The notes under the pieces are model-generated. The model did not search any database, had not been told where the DNA came from, and saw only the letters and a program-made list of their open reading frames with translations. This document shows, piece after piece, positions 32,201-40,557 of a stretch of 46,914 nucleotides of DNA. The DNA comes from Gemmatimonadota bacterium (lineage in GTDB: Bacteria; Gemmatimonadota; Gemmatimonadetes; Palauibacterales; KS3-K002). The first letter of the stretch is position 1, and every line of letters starts with the position of its first letter. The translations under genes were made by a program, and so were the position numbers. The stretch spans positions 4,592,203 to 4,639,116 of the forward strand of contig CP070815.1 of NCBI GenBank assembly GCA_020344215.1, given 5' to 3'.

Positions 32201-35200
32201 TCGTCGCCGGCCACCTGTCGGGAGTCGAGGCGCTGGAGCGAGCGGGCGCCCCCGCGAAGGTCGTCGACCCACTGAAGCGCGTCAAGTACTTCACGACCGT
32301 CGCTTTGGAAGCGCAGGCCGAGGTCGGCGAAGGCGAGTGGAACGGTGTGCTACCGTTCACGCTCACGGCGGCGGCGGAGAGCTTCGTGGCGCGCGGCGCC
32401 GGCCGCCTGGGGCTCATCGAGGTGGGCGCCAAAGGCCTCAGCATCGAGAGCACACCTGCCATGGGACTCAGCGGCGCAGACGTCGCGGAGCTCACCCTGA
32501 CGGGCGTAAAGACAGTCTGGGAAGGCGATTGGAGTGGGGCGGACGAAGCGGCGCTCTTCGCTGGCCGCTCACGCGACGTAGCGGCGATCGCGCTCGGCGC
32601 CTCATCGCTTATGACAGAGCGGGCAGTCGACCACGCGCGCAGCCGTATCCAGTTCCCCGACATGTTCCAGGACATGGACGGGCGTGACGCGGTAGGCAAG
32701 TTCGGCGCGGTCCGCGCGCACATCGCCCACATCGAGGCGTCGCGGCTGGCGATCGAGACGCTGCTCCAGGACGCGGCCTGGCGCAGCGGCGAGCTCGAGG
32801 CGCTGGTCGCGAAGGTCGCGGTCACCGACCTCTTCGGGCCCGACATACCGAGCATCACCTATCGCGCCGGTCAGGTGATCGGCGGCTCGGCCTTCTCGGA
32901 GGAAGACGTCTTCTCGAAGGTCTACCGCGACAGTTCCATCTTCCCCCACTACATCCGCGAGAACGCGCAGCTGAACGTCGAGATCGGCGAGCGCATCGCG
33001 GCCGGCGACGGCGCGCCGCTGGCGACGATCTCGGACGAGATCGACGAGGCGCTCACGGCGATGGCGCGGCGCCCGATCTTCGACTTCGAGGCCCAGCGGC
33101 TGCGCGCGGCGGAGGAACAGCTCGGCGCGGCGCTCGGCGAAGCGCTGGAGCGGGGGGCCGGCGCCAGCGCCGACCAGGCGATCCACGACATCGCCGGCGA
33201 GCTGGCGACCCGGCTCTATATCTGGGCGCGGCTGCTCGTCCGGGCGCACCGGCGCCTCGAGGGCTCACTACCGGCGGAGCGCTACGTGGAGGCGGCCCAG
33301 CTCTGGGCCGATGTCATGGAGGAGCGGCTCGTCGCGCTGGCCGGCGAGCTCGAGGCGGCGGTCGGCCGGGTCGAGCTCGGCCGCTACGCGTTCCAGCTCG
33401 GCGACTACCCCGACGCGCCGATCGCCAGCGAGCGCCTCGGCTTCGACTACGAGCGCGACATCATCAAGGCGGAGCGCAACCACCGCTCCGGCGATTTCCT
33501 GCTCAAGCCGCTCGATGTCGATGAGACACGCTGCGTGCCCGAGCTCATCTGGGCCGACGTGGTGACCCGCACTCATTACGAGGAGTACCTGGAGCTGTTC
33601 CGCGGCCGCTACGCGGAAGGCGATTGGCAGCCGTCGTTCGAGCGCTACGTCGAGCAGCTCCACTACATACCGCGCGAGGACCTCGATTGGGCTCAGCGGC
33701 TCGGCGCCTTCCGGGTTCTGATACCGAAGGAGTACGGCGGTCAGGGCCGCTCGAAGGCCGATTACTACAACCTCTGCATGATCGCGAAGCGCATCGCCGA
33801 CGTCAGCCACACCCTGACCATCCAGGCGAACTACAGCATCGGCACGACCCCGATGGTCCTCGGGCTCGATGACGTGCGGCAAGCCGAGCAGGAGCTGCAG
33901 GGTGCGGTCGATCAGGCGGACGCCGTCGCCGGTATCGCGGCCGGCATCAGGAAGATCCTCGCGATGATGGAGCGGCCCGACTTCGAGGCACTGAAGAACG
34001 CCTACATAGAGCTGGACAAGCAGGTCCGCGGTGCGATCGGCAAGAGCCGCATCCTCAAGAAGGTGGTCTTCGGGAAGTTCATGTCCGCCTGGGGCAAGGC
34101 GGGGATGGCCGGCATCAAGGGCGACCTCGACGGCTTCGCTCAAGGGCTCGAGAAAGCGGCCGCCGCGCTGGACGGCTGGTGGGACCGTGCCGGCGGCGAG
34201 CTGGCCGAGCTGCCGCGCCGCCGCCTGGCCCACGAGTTCTACCTGCGGCTCATCGCGGCGCGCATGATCTCCGCCTTCGCGCTCACCGAGCCGAGCGCCG
34301 GGTCGGACACCGCGAGGCAGCGCACCGAGGCGCGGCTCGACTCGCGTCGTGTGTACACCGACGAGGACGGTGTGAAGTACTTCTACCTGGACGAGTCGAA
34401 CCAGGAAGGCCGGCGCAACATAGCGGATATGCGCCGCTTCGAGTTCGACTTCGAGGACTCGAAGATCTACTACCGCTACAGCGATGAGGCCGAGCCCGCC
34501 GAGGTCCACTCGCTCGAGTACAGCTACGAGGAGGACGAAGAGAAGCACCGCTACTTCATGATCGGCGACCGGCGCGTCGACATCCACGACATGGCGCTCG
34601 TCCGCGAGCGCGACGGCGACGAGTACTACGAGTTCTACGTGCTGAACGGCGCCAAGATGTGGATCACCAACGCGCATATCGCCGGCGTCGAGGCGATCTA
34701 CGCGCGCACGGCGGCCGGCGTCACCGGCTTCATGGTCGACGCGCTGACCGAAGGCTTCCTCGTCGGCAAGGACGAGGAGAAGACGGGGCAGCGCGCCTCG
34801 TGCACCAACGAGATCACGCTGACCAACGTGCGGATCCCGCGCGAGTGCATGATCGGGATCGAGGGGCGCGGCCAGGAGAACGCGCTCGAGACACTGAACG
34901 TCGGCCGGACCGGCCTCTGCGTCTCGTCGGCCGCCAGCATCCAGCAGGCGATCGGCGATGCCGCCGCGTATCTGGCGAAGATGCCGCGCGGCTCGGAGGG
35001 CTGGGCCCGCTATCGGCTCGGCCTGGCGCTCGAGGAGATGTTCGCGGTCGAGTCGCTCTCCTACGACCTGATCGGGATCTACGACGACAAGACGAGCGAC
35101 ATGCCGCGCGTCGAGTCATCGGTAGGCAAGCTGTTCGGCACCGACGGACTGCACCGCAATTTGCACTACCTGGAGCCGCTCTACGGGATCGACGGTCAGC

Positions 35201-37716
35201 TGCAGCGCTACCGGATCGAGAAGGACCGGCGCGACGCGCGGGTCATGACGATCTACGAGGGTACGAACGAGATCCAGCAGTTTCTCCTATTAAAGGACAC
35301 GATCGACATGGTCGGTCCGAAGCTGGAGAAGCTGGAGGGTCTCGCGGTCGGCGCGGAAGGCTCGCCGTACGCCGACGAGGCGCGCGTGCTGGGCGCGATG
35401 ATGGCCGAGCTGCACGAGCGGATCGGGCTCACGCGGAAGACGTACAAGAGCGCGGCGTGGCAGAAGGCGCTGGTGCAGCCGATCTTCTTCCGCATCTCGC
35501 GCATGGTGGCGCTGGTGAAGGCGGTGGAGACCGTCGTGCGGCGCGCGCACTGGGTGGCGCGCAACCTGACGGCGGACGGCGACGAGGTGCGTCGCGCCTG
35601 GTGCGACGCGGCGGCGCGCGGGTTCGTCGCCCGGGCGCACCGCGAGTTCGAGCGGCTGGCCTCCGGGTTCGATCGCGACTTGGAGACCCTGAACTCGGGC
35701 GGCCGGACGTCCGAGCTGCGGCTGGCCGAGACCGTGTTCGACGAGGCCGACGCTGCGGGTGGCGCGCAGGCGGCGGACGCGGGACGGAAGCGTATCGAGC
35801 GCACACCGATCGAGCGCGACCTGGAGATCGTCGTCGCGATGGAGCAGGCCGCACGACTGGCGCCGCGGCCGCGCCTCGATGACGGTCGCCTGGCCGAGCA
35901 CGTGTTCGGCCCGACGGCCGGCGACCGGCGGGCGCTGCGGCTCGCCCTGGCCTTGAAGGGCGCGGCCCCGGACCGCGTCCGCCTCACGCTCATCTGCGCG
36001 GCGCCGATCGCCGCCGAGGACCAGCTCCGCTTCGGGCTCGCCGCCGGCGCCGACCGGGCGATCCTGCTGCATACGCGCGGCCGCGAATACCCGGAGCACG
36101 CGGTGGCCGACGCGTTCGTCGGCGCGCTGGGTGCGGCCGGCGTGAACTTCGACCTGCTACTCTGCGGCGCCTCGCATGAAGGCCCCAGCGGCGGCCGGCT
36201 CGCCTTGCGCCTGGCCGGCGCGCTGGGCGCGGAGTGGCTGCCGGGCGTGACCGACCTGTGGGTCGCCGGCGACGCCGCGATCTACGCCAGCGAGCGGTTT
36301 CCGGACACGGTACGTTCGCCGCTGCCCGCGGTGGGCGCGGTAGCCGGCGAGGAGGGGGAGGTGGAATGGGAGTTCACGACGGCCGGCTTCGCGGCGGCAC
36401 TCGGCAAGCCGCTCGAGGTCATCCCCTTCCCGGCCGACGCCGATCGGTCCGATGAGACGTTCGCCGGCGCCGCGGCCGCGGTATCCGCCGAGGAGCGCGA
36501 GGAGGCGGGAAGCGTCGAGCCGGAGCGGGCCGCAGAGTTGTTGGTCGAGGTCGGCGACCTGGGCGACGGCGCCGGCGCGCCGATCGGCGCACCCTACGCG
36601 GGCGACGTACGCCAGGTGGACGCAGACGCGCTCGATTGGCCGGGCGTCGTCTTCATCGCCGAGCTGGACGGCGACGACCTGGCGCGGAACGCCCGGGCGC
36701 CGCTCGATGCGGCCAAGGCGATCGCCGCACGCGCGTCACAGACGTTGAGCGCGCTCGTGTTGAGCGGGCCGCTCAAGGCTAACGCCCGGCGCACGGTGGC
36801 CGGAGAGCTCATGGCCGCGGCGCCGCTCGAGCGGATCGTCTTCGTCGAGCACGAGGCGCTGGCCAGCGGCGCGCCGCGTGCCTACGGCGAGGCGCTGGTC
36901 CGGCTGATGGGTTCGCAGGCGCCGTCGCGGCCCGGTTACCTGCTGACTTCGCCCTGGCTGGCCGAGGCGCTGCCGACCCTGGCAGCGGAGCTCCGCGCGG
37001 CGGACGTCGCGGCCGAGGAGCTCGCCGGGGTCAGTCGCATCGAGTTCCTCGACGGCGACGGCATCGCCTTCGTGCGGCCCGTCCACGAGCGCAAGCTGAG
37101 AGCGCGTCGCCAGCGGGCCGCCGCGGTCGACGGGATGCGGATCGTCTGGTGCGAGCCCGAGGTGGCCGCCGAGCCGGCGGAGCTCGAGCGGGTGAAGGCC
37201 GATGTCGTGCGCGTCGAGCTCGAGCTCGACTACGACCCGGAGACCGATGCACTGGCCCGGGCGCTGGCCGAGGCGCGCAAGGCGCTGGGCGTCGTCACTC
37301 TCGAGAACGCCGAGTTCGTGATCGACGTGGGCGCCGGCCTCGGCTCGGTGGATAATTTGGAGACGGTGGTCGAGCCGCTGCGTCAGGCGCTGCTCGAGCT
37401 CGGCGCACCGCACGTCGAGATCGGCGCCACCCGCAAGGTGACCATGGACATGAGCTGGCTGCCCGACGAGCACCAGATCGGGCAGACCGGCGTACGGGTG
37501 AACCCGCGTGTGATGATCGCGCTGGGCGTCTCCGGCGCGCCGCAGCACATCGATTGGGTCGCCGATCGCGCGGTGATCTTCGCCTTCAACCTCGACCCAC
37601 AGGCGCCGCTCATGACGCTCAACCAGCGGCGCGAGCAGCCGAAGGTGGTTCCGGTGGTCGGGGATCTGATGAAGACGGTGCCGTTGTTTATTGCGGCGTT
37701 GAAGAAGGGAAGGTGA
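29254..37716 (+). CDS. Giant fusion flavoprotein: ETF-quinone oxidoreductase / two acyl-CoA dehydrogenase modules / ETF-beta / ETF-alpha
   Basis: A 2820-residue protein in one frame. (1) Residues 1-700 are an ETF:quinone oxidoreductase (FixC/FixX-like): FAD loop GGGPAG at 12-17, a hydrophobic segment near 543-560, and 4Fe-4S ligands Cys651, Cys675, Cys678 and Cys681. (2) After a helical linker, residues about 960-1240 resemble an acyl-CoA dehydrogenase but lack the EGT catalytic-glutamate segment. (3) Residues about 1420-2190 are a second dehydrogenase: IPKEYGGQG at 1490, LTEPSAGSD at 1677-1685, NGAKMWITN at 1798, and YEGTNEIQ with catalytic Glu2002. (4) ETF-beta runs from about 2190 to 2400. 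(5) ETF-alpha extends to the end, with QIGQTG at 2741-2746. The Rossmann strand begins at once after ATG 29254; the ribosome site is weak. The expected path is acyl-CoA to ETF to quinone. Fatty-acid beta-oxidation is inferred. Confidence 0.93.
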   Translation: MSKKLWDVIIVGGGPAGITAALRLARENVDVLVVEAAVYPGAENWSGAVYFAENLADPAVLGEEELAEAPYERRVVKRGFFATNGLTMAGAEYRNPETFRHCYTVLRPVYDRYLAERARALGATTLSETTVDGLIRRGERVIGVHTDRGPLYGNIVFLAEGDASHLVSKEGFERDVVRSKASGQPGFLQGVKEVIELDAATIEGRFGVGPGEAACYEIMLRNGAIDGNPVRLNMAGLIYTNRSSVSIGLVLPLENLTALSGDYNKLMEWYKGLPPIRRLIEGGESTSYGAKIIRGGGLRELPQLVDEGVAIGGAASGIGVDFPYPNFTGPACAMGRIFADAVIQLGKNGDDPTRERLEALYVKPLKATNYYKDVEHLRDWPAFIEHSEALFGRQIDLLTGSLYVMTRPELGFARQWWEAVRLICETLKGRWLKTLGDLRGGVTALRTRRYVAKHAPLALLLSIPNTLLALFPFVYGKGPGELEPSFWVKGEEPGRLPWYKRWSYARYRSALKKAAAIVYANDAVPIAKKLDRAVGVLLRRFSLWEIVLGIFGLAVFCLTRAVQRLSDLIGFAVKKPTLEELKKTFYARWLMGWRALTDLSAAAVGEAKSHDAKLGEISYSGEPSSHIKVFFAPEKPGTLEDPSKAALWSVCPAAVYQIVLDRTMHASVAVNFENCVKCETCWRIEPQHVDWSRFGAHRLIYEVYTGADAALRRIIGERHLSAAREIEPSYWSAMARDGWPSESIAAPDEVKEALAGACRAVALAEAKCSELHEDVWQGPRVLEPGQVGWYRSAIEYFAALADEAAAMALAEPLESWLVEHELSSAHVELLKLKRDIETVSARLREHAGAQRFFAAEADARQIRDHHLAGLRRLLDRLGEVCLVALEQADPVAALRALEAVSPQRAAARAALREHVAGVFDRIAIRLLEHGGVLEEHLLETLRAATRAALGDGTPGGAFDGWAHLEREDILAELAWTDPSLAALVAGHLSGVEALERAGAPAKVVDPLKRVKYFTTVALEAQAEVGEGEWNGVLPFTLTAAAESFVARGAGRLGLIEVGAKGLSIESTPAMGLSGADVAELTLTGVKTVWEGDWSGADEAALFAGRSRDVAAIALGASSLMTERAVDHARSRIQFPDMFQDMDGRDAVGKFGAVRAHIAHIEASRLAIETLLQDAAWRSGELEALVAKVAVTDLFGPDIPSITYRAGQVIGGSAFSEEDVFSKVYRDSSIFPHYIRENAQLNVEIGERIAAGDGAPLATISDEIDEALTAMARRPIFDFEAQRLRAAEEQLGAALGEALERGAGASADQAIHDIAGELATRLYIWARLLVRAHRRLEGSLPAERYVEAAQLWADVMEERLVALAGELEAAVGRVELGRYAFQLGDYPDAPIASERLGFDYERDIIKAERNHRSGDFLLKPLDVDETRCVPELIWADVVTRTHYEEYLELFRGRYAEGDWQPSFERYVEQLHYIPREDLDWAQRLGAFRVLIPKEYGGQGRSKADYYNLCMIAKRIADVSHTLTIQANYSIGTTPMVLGLDDVRQAEQELQGAVDQADAVAGIAAGIRKILAMMERPDFEALKNAYIELDKQVRGAIGKSRILKKVVFGKFMSAWGKAGMAGIKGDLDGFAQGLEKAAAALDGWWDRAGGELAELPRRRLAHEFYLRLIAARMISAFALTEPSAGSDTARQRTEARLDSRRVYTDEDGVKYFYLDESNQEGRRNIADMRRFEFDFEDSKIYYRYSDEAEPAEVHSLEYSYEEDEEKHRYFMIGDRRVDIHDMALVRERDGDEYYEFYVLNGAKMWITNAHIAGVEAIYARTAAGVTGFMVDALTEGFLVGKDEEKTGQRASCTNEITLTNVRIPRECMIGIEGRGQENALETLNVGRTGLCVSSAASIQQAIGDAAAYLAKMPRGSEGWARYRLGLALEEMFAVESLSYDLIGIYDDKTSDMPRVESSVGKLFGTDGLHRNLHYLEPLYGIDGQLQRYRIEKDRRDARVMTIYEGTNEIQQFLLLKDTIDMVGPKLEKLEGLAVGAEGSPYADEARVLGAMMAELHERIGLTRKTYKSAAWQKALVQPIFFRISRMVALVKAVETVVRRAHWVARNLTADGDEVRRAWCDAAARGFVARAHREFERLASGFDRDLETLNSGGRTSELRLAETVFDEADAAGGAQAADAGRKRIERTPIERDLEIVVAMEQAARLAPRPRLDDGRLAEHVFGPTAGDRRALRLALALKGAAPDRVRLTLICAAPIAAEDQLRFGLAAGADRAILLHTRGREYPEHAVADAFVGALGAAGVNFDLLLCGASHEGPSGGRLALRLAGALGAEWLPGVTDLWVAGDAAIYASERFPDTVRSPLPAVGAVAGEEGEVEWEFTTAGFAAALGKPLEVIPFPADADRSDETFAGAAAAVSAEEREEAGSVEPERAAELLVEVGDLGDGAGAPIGAPYAGDVRQVDADALDWPGVVFIAELDGDDLARNARAPLDAAKAIAARASQTLSALVLSGPLKANARRTVAGELMAAAPLERIVFVEHEALASGAPRAYGEALVRLMGSQAPSRPGYLLTSPWLAEALPTLAAELRAADVAAEELAGVSRIEFLDGDGIAFVRPVHERKLRARRQRAAAVDGMRIVWCEPEVAAEPAELERVKADVVRVELELDYDPETDALARALAEARKALGVVTLENAEFVIDVGAGLGSVDNLETVVEPLRQALLELGAPHVEIGATRKVTMDMSWLPDEHQIGQTGVRVNPRVMIALGVSGAPQHIDWVADRAVIFAFNLDPQAPLMTLNQRREQPKVVPVVGDLMKTVPLFIAALKKGR

Positions 37717-37720
37717 CCGG

Positions 37721-38938
37721 TCACTGCCCCGCCCCGGGAGTCATCACCACCCCAAGAAACAGGACCGTCCCCGAGGACCGTTCGCGGATCGCGAAGACGA
37801 AGGGACGGTCCACGGCGAAGACGGCCGGGCGCGCACCCCTCTTGAGCTCGACCGCGGTGACGGCCGCCGCCTCCGTGCCTCGCTCGTTCACATCGACGAA
37901 CGCCTTGTGCTTGACCCTGCTGATGAGCAGGCCCGAGTCGCAGATCTTGCTGAAATCGGCGGCGTGGGTGAACGCGATACCCATCCCCAACGTCGCCAGC
38001 ACATCGCTCATCTCGAGCTCGTACTCCAGCGTGAACTTCGGCATCAGCACGTTCATGCGCGCCGCGGCCAAGCCGCTCACGATCTCCTGCCAGCGCTCCG
38101 AGTCGAGCGACTGCACGAGCGCACCGATGTCGCCGCCCGCCCCCGGCATCACAACGGTCATAGCGAACGCGTCGCCGCCGTAAGGGAGATCGATCGCCTC
38201 GGCGTCCGCGTCCGAGAAGTGGTGGACCGCCAGCGGGCCCGGGTACGTCATCATCGGCACCTGCGTCACGCTGCCGTCCGCCAGATGGAACGGCCTGTCC
38301 GCCGTCCGCTCAGCGTCGAATTGGATCGTCCAATCGCCGTTGAAGTAGACGGCGTTGATCAGGTACATGAGGACGTCGCGCTCGATCGGATCGTCGACGA
38401 TGTCCGCGATCCGGCCATTTGTGTTGTCGTTGACCCAGTCATTGATAGTGGGCGCCGCGCTCGGGCTCGCGAAGTCGAGCGCCGCGACCTCCGCCCCGTA
38501 GTACTCGCCGTTCACGTACAGGAACTCCGGCTTGACCTCGAAACCCTCGAGGTACCAGATCGAGTTCGCCGGCAGGAACTCGACCGCCGGATCCAGCCCC
38601 ACCAGCCGGCGCGCGAGCTCTCGGTAGGCCTCGTTGACCTCGCGCGACGTCAGGTCTCCCAGCTCGAGAGTCTCGCGGATCGCCGCCTCCGTCGCGCCCG
38701 CCGCCCCGTTGTAGACCATGCCCAGCGCCGCGGCGACGCTCAGCGGTGAGATGAAAATGTTCTCCTCGGCCGCCGCTCCGCTGTGGATCCGCTGCAACAG
38801 CTTGAACCCGAACGCGGCCCCCGCCCGAGCGAGCTCGCCCTCCGGGTCGCCGCCGGGCCGCTGCTGGGCCGAGCTCTCAGCGCAGCCGCTGGCCAGAAGC
38901 ATGACGAGGAATAGGCCGACCGATCGCTTGATGCTCAT
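37721..38938 (-). CDS. Serpin 1 (secreted serine-protease inhibitor)
   Basis: A 405-residue serpin. Lipoprotein signal MSIKRSVGLFLVMLLASGC, so anchored at Cys19. Serpin landmarks: NIFISPLSVAAALGMVYNGA, the ANSIWYLEGFEV and LINAVYFNGDW strands, and the C-terminal DRPFVFAIRERSSGTVLFLG signature. The reactive loop reads GTEAAAVTAVELKRGARP; the small-residue hinge is that of inhibitory serpins. Its basic loop (Lys-Arg) near the predicted cleavage point suggests a trypsin-like target, but the exact P1 residue is inferred by counting. Its stop lies 4 bases from the end of the convergent giant gene. It is the most diverged of the four paralogues. Confidence 0.95.
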   Translation of the reverse strand: MSIKRSVGLFLVMLLASGCAESSAQQRPGGDPEGELARAGAAFGFKLLQRIHSGAAAEENIFISPLSVAAALGMVYNGAAGATEAAIRETLELGDLTSREVNEAYRELARRLVGLDPAVEFLPANSIWYLEGFEVKPEFLYVNGEYYGAEVAALDFASPSAAPTINDWVNDNTNGRIADIVDDPIERDVLMYLINAVYFNGDWTIQFDAERTADRPFHLADGSVTQVPMMTYPGPLAVHHFSDADAEAIDLPYGGDAFAMTVVMPGAGGDIGALVQSLDSERWQEIVSGLAAARMNVLMPKFTLEYELEMSDVLATLGMGIAFTHAADFSKICDSGLLISRVKHKAFVDVNERGTEAAAVTAVELKRGARPAVFAVDRPFVFAIRERSSGTVLFLGVVMTPGAGQ

Positions 38939-39238
38939 CTTACGCGCCTCCAGTCATTTGGCGCCCCGTGGGTCGCCTGGATACTTGAATGAAATCTGCC
39001 ACCTGCTCAGGAGACGCGCAGGCTCTGGATCGTTGCACAGCTGACTCGAGGATCTGTCCGGAGCCTTCGCCGACGACCGATGGTCGGAGTGCTGCGAGGG
39101 TGGGCGAAAAGAATATCGGATACCGAACTCCGGACGGGACACACTGCCGTGCCCATTCCCATCCGCACCGAAGCTCGATACCCGATATTCTATTTCAAGA
39201 AGCGTTGGGGCTAACCGGGGCGCGCTGGCCCCACGCGG
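38939..39238. other. 300-base gap between serpins 1 and 2
   Basis: No gene. AGAATATCGG (39110-39119) and CCGATATTCT (39182-39191) are perfect inverted repeats that recall repeat B by their GATATTC words. A second short hairpin, CGACC-GAT-GGTCG, lies near 39073-39085, and GGGGC...GCCCC lies near 39218-39233. The latter could help end the serpin 2 transcript. Confidence 0.45.
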
Positions 39239-40483
39239 TCAGCCGGACTGCGTCGGATCTACGATCCTCCCCATGAACAAGATCGTGCCCGAGAATTGTT
39301 CCCGGATCGCGAAGATGAAGGGGCGATCGATAACAAAGGTGGGCGGCATCGACACCTCGCGGATCTCGACAGCGGTGACGGCCGCCGCCTCCGTGCCTTC
39401 CTCGTTCACGTCGACGAACGTCTTGTGCTTGACCTTGCTGATGTAGAGGCCGCCGCTCGCCCGGATCTTGGTGAAGTCGGCCGCGTCGCCGAACGCGATC
39501 CCCATCCCCAGCGCCGTCAGCACGTCTTTCATCTCCAGCTCGTACTCGAGCGTGAACTTCGGCAGGACGACATCGGAGCTCGTCGTCGACAGACCGTCCA
39601 CGATCTCCTGCCAGCGCTCGCTATCGAGCGACTCGATTAGCGAGCCCACGTCGCCGCCGTACGGCGGTAGCAAGATCGTCATGCTGTAGGCCTTACCCCC
39701 GTAGTACAGGTCGAGCGCCGAGACCCCTGCGTCCGCGTAGCTGCGAACATCCACTTCACCGCCGTAGGTCATCATCGGAGCCTGCACCTGACCGCCGTCC
39801 GCCAGGTAGAACGTCCAGTCCGCGGTCAGCTCCGGGTCGAACTGGATCGTCCAGTCGCCCTTGAAGTAGATGGCGTTGATCAGGTACATGACGACCAGCC
39901 AATCGATCGGGTCGTCGACGATCTTCTCGATCCGGCCCCGTGTCTTCTCGCTGACCCAGCTATTGATCGTGGGCGCGGCGCTCGGGCTACTGAAGTCGAG
40001 CGCCGTTACCTCGGCGTCGAAGTACTCGCGATTCACATCGAGGAAGTCCTGCTCCACCGCGAACCCCTCGCGGTACCAGATGGAATTGGCGAGCAGGAAC
40101 TCGACGCTGGGGTCGAGGTTGCGCAGCAGATCGATCAGGCTGCGGTAGGCCTGATTGACCTCTTCGATCGTGAGCCCCTGAAGCTCCAGCGTCTCCTGCA
40201 TCGCCAATTGCGTTTCGCCGGCCGCCCCGTTGTACGTCATGCCGAGCGCCATGGCGACGCTGAGCGGCGAGATGAAGATGTTCGAGTCGGCGGCCCCCTG
40301 GGCGTGGATCTCGCGGAAGAGCTTCAGCCCGAACGCGTTGTCCGACTGGATGAGCTCCTCTTCCGCCACCGTCAGATCCCGGGGCAGCTGAGTGATCTCC
40401 TGCACCCCAAGGGGCCCGTCCGCGCAGCGCACAGACAGCAACGCCAGGAAAACGGTCAAAACCGCCAGGCGCGCCCTATTCAT
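39239..40483 (-). CDS. Serpin 2 (secreted serine-protease inhibitor)
   Basis: A 414-residue serpin. ATG 40483 is chosen because GGAGG stands five bases before it and the signal peptide starts there (MNRARLAVLTVFLALLSVRC); the frame runs further left only through heptamer-repeat DNA. The residue before Cys is Arg, which is unusual for a lipobox, so acylation is doubtful. The fold signatures NIFISPLSVAMALGMTYNGA and DRPFIFAIREQFSGTILFMG are intact. The reactive loop is GTEAAAVTAVEIREVSMPP, with Val-Ser near the predicted scissile bond, pointing to an elastase-like target (inference). It is closely related to serpin 3 in scaffold and signal peptide. Confidence 0.95.
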   Translation of the reverse strand: MNRARLAVLTVFLALLSVRCADGPLGVQEITQLPRDLTVAEEELIQSDNAFGLKLFREIHAQGAADSNIFISPLSVAMALGMTYNGAAGETQLAMQETLELQGLTIEEVNQAYRSLIDLLRNLDPSVEFLLANSIWYREGFAVEQDFLDVNREYFDAEVTALDFSSPSAAPTINSWVSEKTRGRIEKIVDDPIDWLVVMYLINAIYFKGDWTIQFDPELTADWTFYLADGGQVQAPMMTYGGEVDVRSYADAGVSALDLYYGGKAYSMTILLPPYGGDVGSLIESLDSERWQEIVDGLSTTSSDVVLPKFTLEYELEMKDVLTALGMGIAFGDAADFTKIRASGGLYISKVKHKTFVDVNEEGTEAAAVTAVEIREVSMPPTFVIDRPFIFAIREQFSGTILFMGRIVDPTQSG

Positions 40484-40496
40484 GACAACCTCCGAC

Positions 40497-40557
40497 AATT
40501 GATTACCGACCACCGACCACCGACTACCGACCACCGACCACCGATCACCCACCACCC
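40497..40557. repeat. ACCGACY heptamer repeat, copy 2
   Basis: About seven head-to-tail units (ACCGACC or ACCGACT) end in CCGATCACCCACCACC, the same ending as copy 1 (1545-1562). It separates serpin 3 (stop at 40545) from the start of serpin 2. Confidence 0.8.
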
